Below are positions 9,338-17,737 of a stretch of DNA of 64,000 nucleotides, in pieces; position 1 is the first letter of the stretch; every line of letters begins with the position of its first letter. The notes beneath the pieces were generated by a model that was given only the letters and a program-made list of their open reading frames with translations, ran no database searches and was not told the DNA's origin. This DNA comes from Asaia prunellae JCM 25354 (GTDB lineage Bacteria > Pseudomonadota > Alphaproteobacteria > Acetobacterales > Acetobacteraceae), in contig NZ_BAJV01000012.1 in NCBI RefSeq assembly GCF_000613885.1, forward strand, positions 1-64,000, given 5' to 3'. Made by a program: the position numbers and the translations under genes.

Positions 9338-10393
9338 ATGGATAGCGAAATCTCACCTCTGCCAAAGCCTGTAAAACCGCTTCTGCGTGTCCTCCAGGGA
9401 GAGGCTGTCTGGCCTCCCCCGATCTGGCTGATGCGTCAGGCTGGACGCTATCTGCCGGAATTTCGTGCAGAGCGCGCCAAGGCCGATTTCCTGACGCGCT
9501 GTACCACACCCGACATCGCGGCAGAGCTGACCCTTCAGCCTATTCGCCGTTACGCCATGGATGGCGCCATTCTGTTCTCCGACATTCTGGTCCTGCCCTG
9601 GGCCATGGGTCAGGACCTGAAATTCATCGAAGGCCGAGGCCCGGTCATGGAGCCGATCCGCAATCGCGCCGCTCTCGATGCGCTTTCTCCGTCACGCGTA
9701 GCCGAAATCGTCGCGCCTATCCAGGAGACGTTGCGCATTCTGGCCCGTGAGCTTCCCAAGCCTACGACGCTTCTCGGTTTTGCGGGCAGTCCCTTCACAG
9801 TTTCCTGCTACATGGTCGATGGCGGCAGCTCGCGTGAGTTCGGCGTGACACGCGCCATGGCCCTGCAGGACCCTGCCCTGTATGGCGATCTCATCGATCT
9901 GCTGACACAGGCCACCACCGACATGCTGATCGGTCAGATCGATGCGGGCGCCGAAGCCGTCATGCTGTTCGACAGCTGGGCCGGTCTGTTGCCACCGTCG
10001 CAGTTCCGCCAGCATGTGATCGCTCCCACACGCGCCATCGTGCAGGGCATCCGTGCGGCTCGACCTGGCGTGAAAATCATAGGCTTTCCGCGTCTCGCCG
10101 GTCTGATGGCGATTGAATATGCCCGTGAAACCGGCGTGGATGCCCTGGCCTGTGACACCTCCGTCGATATGACCCAGATGGCCACGCTCTGCCCCGACAC
10201 GCTGGCGCTGCAAGGCAATCTCGATCCGATCATTCTCAAAAACGGCGGTCAGGCGCTCATTGATGAGGCGCATACGATCAGAAATGCTCTCAAGGGCCGT
10301 CCGCATGTGTTCAATCTCGGTCATGGCGTAATGCCCGAGACGCCGCCGGAGCATGTCGGGGCCCTTGTCAACGCCGTACGTGATATCGGCTGA
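9338..10393 (+). CDS. hemE: uroporphyrinogen decarboxylase
   Basis: HemE decarboxylates the four acetate side chains of uroporphyrinogen III to give coproporphyrinogen III in cytoplasmic haem synthesis. The N-terminal signature PIWLMRQAGRYLPE and the FSDILVLPWAMG segment with the catalytic aspartate are intact. GFAGSPFTV and the C-terminal FNLGHGVMPETPPEHV are also present. ATG 9338 is chosen over an in-frame TTG at 9329. Length is normal (351 residues). A HAD hydrolase and hemJ follow closely, so it heads a small haem operon. Confidence 0.97.
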   Translation: MDSEISPLPKPVKPLLRVLQGEAVWPPPIWLMRQAGRYLPEFRAERAKADFLTRCTTPDIAAELTLQPIRRYAMDGAILFSDILVLPWAMGQDLKFIEGRGPVMEPIRNRAALDALSPSRVAEIVAPIQETLRILARELPKPTTLLGFAGSPFTVSCYMVDGGSSREFGVTRAMALQDPALYGDLIDLLTQATTDMLIGQIDAGAEAVMLFDSWAGLLPPSQFRQHVIAPTRAIVQGIRAARPGVKIIGFPRLAGLMAIEYARETGVDALACDTSVDMTQMATLCPDTLALQGNLDPIILKNGGQALIDEAHTIRNALKGRPHVFNLGHGVMPETPPEHVGALVNAVRDIG

Positions 10394-10398
10394 GAACC

Positions 10399-11094
10399 AT
10401 GGCCCATGCCCTGTCTCCCTCGGGTGCATTGCGCCTTGTGATCTTTGATTGCGATGGCGTGCTGATCGACAGCGAGGGACCCTCCTGCCGTCTTGTGGCG
10501 CGTGTGGCCCGCGAGCATGGCATTGGCGTCAGCGATGAAGAGTCAATCGAGCGTTTTGCCGGCAAGGCGCTGGCTCAAGTCAAACACGAGCTTGAAGCCG
10601 AAACAGGGCATGATCTCGGTGCTGATTATGTGGCTATCATGCAGGACAAGCTGGTCGAGCTGATGCGCGACGAGGCGGTGCCCATTGATGGGGCTGCCAC
10701 CATGCTTGAGGGCGTTACTGCACTTGGTCTTCCTTTCCGGGTTGGTTCGAACTCCTCCTGGCCGGAAATGGAAGTGAAATTCGACCGCGTCGGTTTCTCT
10801 CCTCTCTTTCCACGTCACAGGGTCCATTCAGCACGCGACATGATGCGGCCCAAGCCGGATCCTTATGTCTTCCTTCATGCTGCAGCAGAGGAAAACATCG
10901 ACCCGTCATGCTGTGTGGTGATCGAGGATTCCGATACCGGCGTTCAGGCTGCGCATGATGCGGGTATGGCCTGTATCCTGCTCAGGGCCGAAGGTCCGCC
11001 TCCTGCCCATGACTGGACCGGATTGAGGCGCATTGCCCACTTGGACGAGCTCGTGCCCGTTCTTGCCGATGTACTGAAGGAGCAGGCGAGATGA
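10399..11094 (+). CDS. HAD-superfamily phosphatase (subfamily IA)
   Basis: The 231-residue protein opens with the HAD nucleophile motif DCDGVLIDSE (Asp17, Asp19), has a helical cap domain (about 30-90) and ends with the acidic motif IEDSDTGVQAA that binds magnesium. It resembles beta-phosphoglucomutase-like or phosphoglycolate-phosphatase-like hydrolases; substrate cannot be told. It lies five bases after hemE and its stop overlaps the hemJ ATG (ATGA). It is thus in a haem operon, although HAD phosphatases have no known step in haem synthesis. Confidence 0.85.
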   Translation: MAHALSPSGALRLVIFDCDGVLIDSEGPSCRLVARVAREHGIGVSDEESIERFAGKALAQVKHELEAETGHDLGADYVAIMQDKLVELMRDEAVPIDGAATMLEGVTALGLPFRVGSNSSWPEMEVKFDRVGFSPLFPRHRVHSARDMMRPKPDPYVFLHAAAEENIDPSCCVVIEDSDTGVQAAHDAGMACILLRAEGPPPAHDWTGLRRIAHLDELVPVLADVLKEQAR

Positions 11095-11543
11095 GTGCCC
11101 TCATGCCCTGGTTTCCCTGGCTCAAAGTGCTGCATATCCTGGCTTTTACCTCCTGGATGGCGGGTAATTTCTATCTGCCCCGCCTTTTCGTCTATCATTC
11201 CCAGGTTGCCCCCGGCACGGATGAGAGCGCCCGCTTCCAGATCATGGAACGTCGCCTTCTGCGTGCCATCATGACGCCTGCCATGATCGCGACACTTCTC
11301 TCGGGGGGAATGCTCGCCTCAATCCCGGGCTTGATTGACTGGTCTGCTCCCTGGTGGTGGATCAAGCTCGTTACCGTGCTGCTGCTTTGTGGCTTTCACG
11401 GTTTCTGCGCCCGCTGGCGTCGCGAATTCGCCGCAGAGCAACGGCTGCATCAGGAGCGGTTTTATCGCATCGCCAATGAGGTGCCGACGCTCCTGATGGT
11501 CGTGATCGTTATCATGATCGTAGCCCGGCCTTTTTCGGGGTGA
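11091..11543 (+). CDS. hemJ: protoporphyrinogen IX oxidase HemJ
   Basis: The 150-residue integral membrane protein has about four hydrophobic helices and the HemJ/UPF0093 motifs WLKVLHILAFTSWMAG with the conserved histidine, LPRLFVYH, and MERRLLRAIMTPAMI. HemJ oxidises protoporphyrinogen IX to protoporphyrin IX. It is the usual enzyme for this step in alphaproteobacteria that lack HemG and HemY. The start overlaps the HAD gene stop. With hemE in the same operon the assignment is strong. Confidence 0.93.
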   Translation: MSALMPWFPWLKVLHILAFTSWMAGNFYLPRLFVYHSQVAPGTDESARFQIMERRLLRAIMTPAMIATLLSGGMLASIPGLIDWSAPWWWIKLVTVLLLCGFHGFCARWRREFAAEQRLHQERFYRIANEVPTLLMVVIVIMIVARPFSG

Positions 11544-11550
11544 GAGGTAT

Positions 11551-11663
11551 TCAGCTCTGCCCTGAACCCGCTAAAGGACAAGCCCCTTCGATTCCCGCTT
11601 CGGATCAAACAGGTTTCCAAAGGATAATTATCCTTTGGCGGGGAACGGGGCAGAGCCCCGCCT
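11551..11663 (+). repeat. dispersed intergenic repeat, copy 1
   Basis: A stretch of about 113 bp shares order and wording with 24194-24302 on the opposite strand. Shared blocks include GCTCTG(C/T)CCTGA(A/G)CCCGC near its start and CGGGGA(A/G)CGGGGCAGAGCCC near its end. Copy 1 contains a perfect 22-bp palindrome at 11617-11638 (CCAAAGGATAA and its complement). Both copies lie in intergenic DNA just after genes, as expected for a REP/MITE-like family. No coding potential is seen. Confidence 0.6.
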
Positions 11664-11669
11664 GTTTTT
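11637..11669 (+). terminator. rho-independent terminator of the hemE-hemJ operon
   Basis: GGCGGGG (11637-11643) pairs with CCCCGCC (11656-11662), followed by TGTTTTT. It lies about 95 bp after hemJ and forms the distal end of the dispersed repeat. The tail reaches the pqqE stop codon on the other strand. Confidence 0.65.
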
Positions 11670-12751
11670 CAGATTGCTCCGAACCGCCGGTAGAGAAACT
11701 CGCCATCGTGACCGGCGGTTGAGGCCTCCATAACCAGTGCGTGCTGGTTTGAACGGGCACAGACGGGGTCGGTCGCTGAGGCATCGCCGGTCAGGGCGAG
11801 GGCCTGACAACGACAACCGCCCCAATCCACCTCCTTGAGGCTGCAACTGCGGCAGGGTTCGGGCATCCAGTCAGTGCCACGAAACAGATTGAACAGGGGA
11901 GAATCCTGCCAGATCGCACCGAGCGATTCCGTCGCCACATTGGGAAAGACCACATTCGGAATGGTCTCGGCGGCATGGCAGGGCAACACCTTGCCCGAGG
12001 GGGTGATGTTAACGAAACGCTGTCCCCAACCGCCCATGCAGGGTTTGGGTTGATCGGCGTGGTAGTCAGGGGTGACATAATCGATGGCAAGGCTGTTGCC
12101 AAAGCGGGCGCGTGCTTTCACGACTGCTTCGGTCGAGGCTTCAAGCTGCTCGGCTGAAGGCATCAGCAGAGCGCGGTTCTTCAGGCCCCAGCCATAATAC
12201 TGGGTGTGGGCAATCTCGACGCGGCCCGCGCCAAGGTCATGGGCGAGATCCAGCATTTCGGGCACACGCGCTACATTTTCGCGATGCACGACAAAATTGA
12301 GGGTGAGCGGAATGCCACGTGCCTTGATGAGGCGGGCGGCATTAAGTTTCTTTTCCTGAGCGCCGCGCAGACCGCCAATGCGTTCGGCACCAGCCTCATC
12401 AACATCCTGAAACGAGAGCTGGATATGGTCGAGCCCGGCAGTGTCTAGAGCCTCGAGTGTGGTGTCGTTGATGAGCACGCCCGACGTGATGAGATTGGTG
12501 TAGAGATTGAGTTTGCTGGCGTGACGCACAAGCTCGGGCAGATCGTTGCGCGCCATTGGCTCGCCGCCGGAAAAATGAACCTGCAACACACCCAGAGAAG
12601 CCGCTTCGTCGAGTACGCGCAGCCAGTCCGCCGTTTCCATTTCCGACGCCCGGCGATCGAGGGCGATTGGGTTGGAGCAATAGGGGCAGGCGAGCGGGCA
12701 GCGATGGGTCAACTCGGCAAGAAGGCTCATCGGAGGCGGCGCGAAACTCAT
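11669..12751 (-). CDS. pqqE: PqqA peptide radical-SAM cyclase PqqE
   Basis: PqqE makes the Glu-Tyr carbon-carbon cross-link in PqqA, the first step of PQQ synthesis, using a radical-SAM iron-sulphur cluster and a C-terminal SPASM domain. The radical-SAM cysteines are Cys18, Cys22 and Cys25 (CPLACPYC). The GGEPM segment follows, and auxiliary cysteines appear in [23 protein letters not shown] and GGCRCQA. The length (360) is typical. The start overlaps the pqqD stop (ATGA), matching the need for PqqD as peptide chaperone. Confidence 0.96.
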   Translation of the reverse strand: MSFAPPPMSLLAELTHRCPLACPYCSNPIALDRRASEMETADWLRVLDEAASLGVLQVHFSGGEPMARNDLPELVRHASKLNLYTNLITSGVLINDTTLEALDTAGLDHIQLSFQDVDEAGAERIGGLRGAQEKKLNAARLIKARGIPLTLNFVVHRENVARVPEMLDLAHDLGAGRVEIAHTQYYGWGLKNRALLMPSAEQLEASTEAVVKARARFGNSLAIDYVTPDYHADQPKPCMGGWGQRFVNITPSGKVLPCHAAETIPNVVFPNVATESLGAIWQDSPLFNLFRGTDWMPEPCRSCSLKEVDWGGCRCQALALTGDASATDPVCARSNQHALVMEASTAGHDGEFLYRRFGAI

Positions 12752-13023
12752 GCGCCCAGCACTTTCTGCTCGATGAGCGACGCGAGCAGGGTCTGCACAT
12801 CGGCTGCAATGATCTCACGTGGCGCCTGATAGGTCTTGGCCAGCGTGTCGATCAGAACGCCAAGCGGTTGGTCACTATCAACGAGCTGCAGAATGGCAGC
12901 GGCGATCGGATCGGCAATGAAGGCTTTCTCGGGTGCCTGGATAAGCCAGACATCACGCACGCGATCATGCTGAAGGCGATGACCACGTGTGAATTTCAGA
13001 ATGCTGTCTTCGGAAATGCTCAA
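12748..13023 (-). CDS. pqqD: PQQ biosynthesis peptide chaperone PqqD
   Basis: PqqD binds the PqqA precursor and presents it to PqqE. The best start is TTG at 13023, giving 91 residues, the normal length. It begins [20 protein letters not shown] and contains the family stretch [12 protein letters not shown]. An AGAGG ribosome site precedes the TTG. A frame 1 base away from the raw pqqC frame would end at a TGA overlapping this TTG (TTGA), arguing for coupling to pqqC. No ATG is available in a suitable place. The stop overlaps pqqE. Confidence 0.88.
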   Translation of the reverse strand: MSISEDSILKFTRGHRLQHDRVRDVWLIQAPEKAFIADPIAAAILQLVDSDQPLGVLIDTLAKTYQAPREIIAADVQTLLASLIEQKVLGA

Positions 13024-13765
13024 TCGCTGAAAGCCTCTGGCGTATGAGCCCGGCAAAGGCACCTGGGGCGGGATGGCCTTCCATATACACATGCTCGAGG
13101 GCATCGAGCATTGTCCAGAGCACATTGCATTTGAAAATCAGCGCATCGATGACTTCCTTCTGCTGCTCGGCGGTGCGGGCATGTTCCTTGACATAGGCCA
13201 GAGCAAAATCTGAATCGCGTGGTGCCTGGGTAAGGCGTGGCGCAAAATAGGCCAGTGTTTCTTCAGAAATGAAATCATAATGACGCAGCATGCCCGAAAC
13301 GCGTTCACTGATGATGGTCGGTGAGAAGAGTTCGGTCAGCGACGAGGCAATGGCGGCCAGAACGGAGCGATCACGCACGTAATGCACATAGGCTTCAACG
13401 GCAAAGCCCGTAGCGGGTAGCATACCCTGTAGGCTCTCGACATAGGGGCGTGACAGGCCGAGCCCGTCCGTCAGTTTCAGCCAGCGCGCAATACCACCCG
13501 AGCCGGGTTCGTTACCATCGTGGTCTTCCAGGCGGCGGCGCCATTCGCGACGCAGTTCAGCAGTGGGCAGGCGGGCAAGCAGGGTTGCATCCTTCACGGG
13601 AATGGACGCCTGATAATAATAGCGGTTCAGCGCCCAGGCCTGCACCTGGGTGCGGCTGAGCTTGCCATCATGCAAAGCGCGGTGAAAGGCGTGGCGGTTA
13701 TGATAGCGTTCAGCGCCGATTTCACGCAGGCGGGTCTCAAGGGCGTCGGGGGTAAGAACCGTCAT
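12965..13765 (-). CDS. pqqC: pyrroloquinoline-quinone synthase PqqC (3' end probably frameshifted)
   Basis: PqqC is the cofactor-free oxidase that performs the final ring closure and eight-electron oxidation to PQQ. The all-helical TenA-like protein is recognisable throughout (HNRHAFHRALHDG, RYYYQASIPVKDA, then the C-terminal GHPAPGAFAG). In the raw frame it runs to 266 residues and overlaps pqqD by 59 bp, longer than usual. Adding one G to the GGG run near 13045-13050 would end it at TGA 13020-13022. That gives about 249 residues and a four-base TTGA overlap with the pqqD start. I favour that reading. The ATG overlaps the pqqB stop. Confidence 0.9.
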   Translation of the reverse strand: MTVLTPDALETRLREIGAERYHNRHAFHRALHDGKLSRTQVQAWALNRYYYQASIPVKDATLLARLPTAELRREWRRRLEDHDGNEPGSGGIARWLKLTDGLGLSRPYVESLQGMLPATGFAVEAYVHYVRDRSVLAAIASSLTELFSPTIISERVSGMLRHYDFISEETLAYFAPRLTQAPRDSDFALAYVKEHARTAEQQKEVIDALIFKCNVLWTMLDALEHVYMEGHPAPGAFAGLIRQRLSAIEHFRRQHSEIHTWSSPSA

Positions 13766-14671
13766 GTTGATGCTCCCAATGTCAGGCGCAGACCATCTTC
13801 ACCGATGGTCCATCCTGCTTCTTCTGCCGTCTGGCGTTCCGGTGAACCCGGAATGAGGACGGGGTTCGAGTTATTGATGTGAATGAATACGCGATGCGCT
13901 GGGGCATCATGCAGCGTTGCAATGATACCTTCCGGGCCGGACATGGAAATATGACCCATGCGCAGCCCTGTCTTGGGACTGAGCCCGGCGTGGATCATCT
14001 CGTCATCCCGCCATAATGTGCCCTCCATGAAGAGGCATCCGCGCTGCGGATACGGGCGCGTATGTCCGGGGTAAGATCGGCACAGGCAGGCAGAAAAATC
14101 AGTCGATGCTGCCCGTCAGTAATGTCGAGTCCGATTGTCTCGCCTTTCTGACTGGCAGATGCTCGGCATAGAGTGGTGCCTTGCCCGGAACGTCGAAGGG
14201 CGTCACGATCAATCCGGATTCTGTGTCATCCTTGTTGGGCAGGGCAACAGGGCAGAGGTCTTCCAGCACCAGTCGTGGAACGATCCCGCGATTGACGGCC
14301 TCGAAGATCGGGTTGGCATCAAGCTGGGTATGTGTGGCCTGTGTGGCATAGAGCCTGAAAGGCTCACGCTCGCGAAGAGTCAGCAGTCCGGTTATGGAAT
14401 CGACCTCGCCGTTGGTCAGAATGACGCCCTGTATCGGGGTCGAGCGCAGTCCGGTCTGTGCCTGTAATTCAGGCGTTGCCAGGATCTGGGCTCGCAGATC
14501 AGGCGAGGCATTGAGAACAAACCAGTTCTGGCCATCACTGCTGACAGCGAGGGACGCCTGGCTACGGGACGGAATTTTACCCTCGCGGGCGGCACGACAG
14601 GCGGGGGCATTGGAATTCCATTGGGGAAAACCGCCTCCGGCGCCGCTGCCGAGAACGATGATATCGAGCAT
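13762..14671 (-). CDS. pqqB: PQQ biosynthesis protein PqqB (two frameshifts here)
   Basis: PqqB is a metallo-beta-lactamase-fold oxygenase that hydroxylates the cross-linked Glu-Tyr intermediate. Three frames must be joined. 14671 to about 14145 holds MLDIIVLGSGAGGGFPQWN and the N-terminal half. A middle frame reads GETIGLDITDGQHRLIFLPA. The last, to 13762, holds MEGTLWRDDEMIHAGL and HINNSNP. The breaks look like one-base losses, one in the AAA near 14145 and one in a CT-rich run near 14033. All parts match PqqB in order, so I regard the gene as functional in reality. It follows pqqA after a strong hairpin and overlaps pqqC. Confidence 0.88.
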
Positions 14672-14707
14672 GGTCGGGGTTGGTCAGTCAGTCACAGGCC
14701 AGAAACG

Positions 14708-14738
14708 ACAACAGCCGCACGAGGGGTGCGGCTGTTGT
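14708..14738 (-). terminator. pqqA-pqqB intergenic hairpin (attenuator/terminator candidate)
   Basis: Perfect 13-bp arms ACAACAGCCGCAC and GTGCGGCTGTTGT flank a five-base loop (GAGGG). It lies 24 bp after the pqqA stop and 37 bp before the pqqB start. A partial terminator here would let pqqA be made in excess over pqqB-E, as reported for other pqq operons. The downstream T-run on the minus strand is poor (GTTTCT), so an RNA stabiliser is an alternative. Confidence 0.6.
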
Positions 14739-14761
14739 TTATCGACGATCAGATGAAGAAC

Positions 14762-14842
14762 TTACTTCTTCTGGCCGCAGACATAGGAGTTGATTTCGGC
14801 GCCGAGCGGAATTTCGGTAACCTTCGGGGTGTTCCAGGCCAT
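14762..14842 (-). CDS. pqqA: PQQ precursor peptide PqqA
   Basis: This 26-residue peptide supplies the Glu and Tyr that become PQQ. It begins MAWNTPKVTEIPLGAE and carries the conserved E-I-N-S-Y stretch: Glu16 and Tyr20 are the residues joined by PqqE. An AAGGA ribosome site lies seven bases before the ATG. It heads the leftward pqqABCDE operon; the roughly 200 bp before it must hold the promoter, but I cannot place the boxes confidently. Confidence 0.95.
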   Translation of the reverse strand: MAWNTPKVTEIPLGAEINSYVCGQKK

Positions 14843-15051
14843 GATGATATCCTTTTGCAAAATATGTTCGGGTGCTGGGATAGCTATAAGATAGAACCTG
14901 AAAATGGGTTGCAAGCCAACGCGATTCAACCCAATAAAATGTAACCTGCTTCACGTTGATGGCAACGATTGTGACCCCGGGCAGCTGATCGGCGTTGACG
15001 ATCGCGCCGGCTACGCGCTCCAACCCGTCTTTCAGGAAAGAACCGCCCGCC

Positions 15052-16350
15052 ATGTCAGACCCGCTTCTGACTTCGGATACGCCTCTGCCTGAAACGGAGC
15101 AGGGGAATATGCCTTCTCGCGATGCACCCCAGGTCATGCCTGCATCGGGTGAAACCGATGAGATCGAGAGCGATGTTCATCAGGCGGGTATTATCCGCAA
15201 GGCGATGATGCGTCACAGCCTCGGGTTACGCGATGTCGGGGTTCTGATCCTGTCCCTGCTTGCCGTGTTCTATACACTGTATTTTGCTGCGGATATCGTT
15301 CTGCCCTTCGTCTTTGCGATGGTCGTCAATCTGCTCATGATAGGACCCATGCGTTTCGTGCATGGGCGGCTGCGTCTTCCCAAGCCCATTGCAGCGCTGC
15401 TTCTGATCATTGCCATGTTTCTGATCGTGGTATGTATCGGGACAGCCATTTCGGTACCCGCCGCGGCATGGTTGACGAAAGTGCCGCAAAGCCTGCCAGC
15501 CCTTCAGCAGAAACTGGCTTTCCTGCAAGGACCGATCGATTCCCTGCAACGGGGTTACCTGCGCGTGGTCGCCCTTATGTCCGGTAATGGTCACCATCAT
15601 GTCAGCGCGGCGAGCGCCGCAGCGTCTTCTGCCTCCAACGGAGCAGAGACACTGCGAATATGGGGGTCATCTTTCCTGATCGGGACACGGGCTTTCATGG
15701 GTGAGTTGTTCACCATGCTGCTCATGCTCTTCTTCCTCATGACCGAGGGGGACAGTCTGCTGAGGCGCATTGTCGAGATCATGCCGACTTATTCTGACAA
15801 GCGGCGCATCGTCCAGATTACCACTCAGATTGAACGCAACGTCTCGCTTTATCTGGCAACCATTACCATCATGAATATTCTCGTGGGGGCGCTCAATCTG
15901 CTGCAATGCTGGCTTACCGGCATGCCTAACCCCCTGCTCTGGGGCGTTCTGGCCTTTCTGCTCAATTATGTGCCGATCATTGGTCCGTTAACAGGCGTGG
16001 TAGTCTATTTCTGCGTGGCACTGATCAGTTTTCCGTCTTTCCTTCTCGCGCTCCTGCCTCCTGCAATCTATCTCTGTATTCACATTCTTGAGGGTGAGAC
16101 CATCACCCCCATGCTTCTGGCCAAGCGCTTCACGCTGAACCCGGTTCTGGTCATGGCATCGCTCCTGTTCTGGGACTGGATGTGGGGGATTGGCGGTGCA
16201 TTTCTTTCCGTTCCCATGCTCGCTGTGTTCAAGATTTTCTGTGATCATATCGGGGCGCTCACACCGATTGGCCATGTGCTTGGCGGCCCTGTAAGGCCAC
16301 GGTCGCTGCGTACACTTGGTCCCGAGGTTGCCCCCGAAAAGACGCCCTGA
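15052..16350 (+). CDS. AI-2E/PerM-family transporter
   Basis: The 432-residue polytopic membrane protein has a charged N-terminal tail of about 60 residues, two early helices, a long extracytoplasmic stretch, and a C-terminal block with the family segments NILVGALNLLQCWLTG, LLWGVLAFLLNYVPIIGPL and GETITPMLLAKRFTLNPV. The family includes TqsA-type AI-2 exporters and sodium/proton antiporters; substrate here is unknown. ATG 15052 with an upstream AGGAAAG is preferred over an in-frame TTG at 14995. No partner genes suggest a function. Confidence 0.85.
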   Translation: MSDPLLTSDTPLPETEQGNMPSRDAPQVMPASGETDEIESDVHQAGIIRKAMMRHSLGLRDVGVLILSLLAVFYTLYFAADIVLPFVFAMVVNLLMIGPMRFVHGRLRLPKPIAALLLIIAMFLIVVCIGTAISVPAAAWLTKVPQSLPALQQKLAFLQGPIDSLQRGYLRVVALMSGNGHHHVSAASAAASSASNGAETLRIWGSSFLIGTRAFMGELFTMLLMLFFLMTEGDSLLRRIVEIMPTYSDKRRIVQITTQIERNVSLYLATITIMNILVGALNLLQCWLTGMPNPLLWGVLAFLLNYVPIIGPLTGVVVYFCVALISFPSFLLALLPPAIYLCIHILEGETITPMLLAKRFTLNPVLVMASLLFWDWMWGIGGAFLSVPMLAVFKIFCDHIGALTPIGHVLGGPVRPRSLRTLGPEVAPEKTP

Positions 16351-16557
16351 AATTCATTGTTCCGACAAAATGAGCGATCGCGTCGCATATGACATGAAAT
16401 TATCATGCGTGTTGCGTCGGCTTATCCTATTAGAACACCGGTCTGAGGCTGGAGATCGCTTGGCGAAGCTGGGGTGAACGGCTATCAAATGCAACAAAAT
16501 ATTTCTAATTCCCGAGCCGAGGTTTCCATGCGCTCCTATGATGGTCTTGTCTGATCA

Positions 16558-17703
16558 ATGCAGGCACCTCTTATCCGCCGCCTTGGTCTGGCAGCGTTCA
16601 TCGCTATCGTTCTGCTTGGGATCGTTATCACGATTATTCACGAGCATGGTGGCCCTCGTCCCGGTCGCCCTCTGGCGCAGCTGACCCGCGAAAATGGTCT
16701 GGTAATTGTCACGGATGACTCGCCGTTGATGAAACGACTTCATGTCGAGCCGGTCAAAGCCAGTATTCTGGCTCACGGGTTGCGTATCCCTGGCATGGTT
16801 GAAGCGGAGCCAAGGCGCAGCTTCAATATCCTGACGCCTGTGACCGGTCATGTGATCAAGGCTGATCTGCAACCCGGACAGATCGTACATAAAGGAGATG
16901 TTCTGGCTGTGCTGGCCTCGGGCGATCTCGATCAGGCCTATGCCGATCTGATGAAATCCCGTGCGCAGCAGACCTATGAGGAGCGTGTGGTCAAACGCGC
17001 CCAGGATGTTCTTGCTATAGGCGGTAATGCCCGCAAGGATCTTGATTCCGCCCTTAATGATCTGGCCCAGGCCAAGGCGGAACGTCAGCGTGCCGAACGT
17101 CGTCTTGAATCCCTGAACAGCCGTACAGATCAGGATGGTGAAGGTCTGGTGCGACTGATTGCCCCGGTCGATGGTCTGATCGCCAGTACAACGCTTGCTC
17201 CGGGTGTCAATGTCACCGATGCGACCGCAGTTCAGACTGTAGTACTCGATATATCGCAGGTGCAGATCGATGCTGAAATCCCCGAAGACTCCGTCGGGAT
17301 TGTTTCGCTCGGTCAGCAGATGACAGCCCGGATTACCGCGTTGCCGGGGCGGCATTGCTCGGCGCCAATCCAGTCGATTGAACCGGCCCTGCACAGCGAT
17401 ACGCGGCGCGTGATTGCTCATATCAGTTGCGACAATACCGATGGTCAGCTTCGCCCGAACATGTTTGCCGATATCGAGATCGCCGTAAAACAGCCGGAAA
17501 TGGTTATTATTCCCAAAACGGCTCTGCTCATGAACAATGATCGCCTGACCGTCTTCGTGCAGGACAGAGCACCCATGCATTTCCGTCGGCGCGCTGTGAC
17601 AGTGAGTTATGACGAGGGCGAGACGGTACGTGTCCTGTCCGGACTGGAGGCGGGTGAGACGATTGTGACCCGTGGTGCCATTCTTCTCAATGATAATGAC
17701 TGA
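16558..17703 (+). CDS. czcB: RND efflux membrane fusion protein, CzcB-like
   Basis: The 381-residue periplasmic adaptor is anchored by an N-terminal helix (LAAFIAIVLLGIVITII). The lipoyl half-motifs VTGHVIKADLQPGQIV and APVDGLIAS flank a coiled-coil hairpin (about residues 120-185), followed by beta-barrel and membrane-proximal domains. It lies 34 bp before a heavy-metal-type RND pump. The long His-rich N-terminal extension of some CzcB proteins is absent. It probably links the CzcA-like pump to the NodT-type channel for divalent cation export; the ion is unknown. Confidence 0.85.
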   Translation: MQAPLIRRLGLAAFIAIVLLGIVITIIHEHGGPRPGRPLAQLTRENGLVIVTDDSPLMKRLHVEPVKASILAHGLRIPGMVEAEPRRSFNILTPVTGHVIKADLQPGQIVHKGDVLAVLASGDLDQAYADLMKSRAQQTYEERVVKRAQDVLAIGGNARKDLDSALNDLAQAKAERQRAERRLESLNSRTDQDGEGLVRLIAPVDGLIASTTLAPGVNVTDATAVQTVVLDISQVQIDAEIPEDSVGIVSLGQQMTARITALPGRHCSAPIQSIEPALHSDTRRVIAHISCDNTDGQLRPNMFADIEIAVKQPEMVIIPKTALLMNNDRLTVFVQDRAPMHFRRRAVTVSYDEGETVRVLSGLEAGETIVTRGAILLNDND

Positions 17704-17737
17704 TTTGTCAGCGCCGCAGATGAGAGTCCTATAATCC

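Noticed and set aside
9692-10429. 245-codon minus-strand frame
   Set aside because: Antisense to hemE, which is complete and has all family motifs.
16555-17580. 341-codon open frame on the minus strand
   Set aside because: It is antisense to a well-supported CzcB-like gene and shows no family motif or ribosome site.
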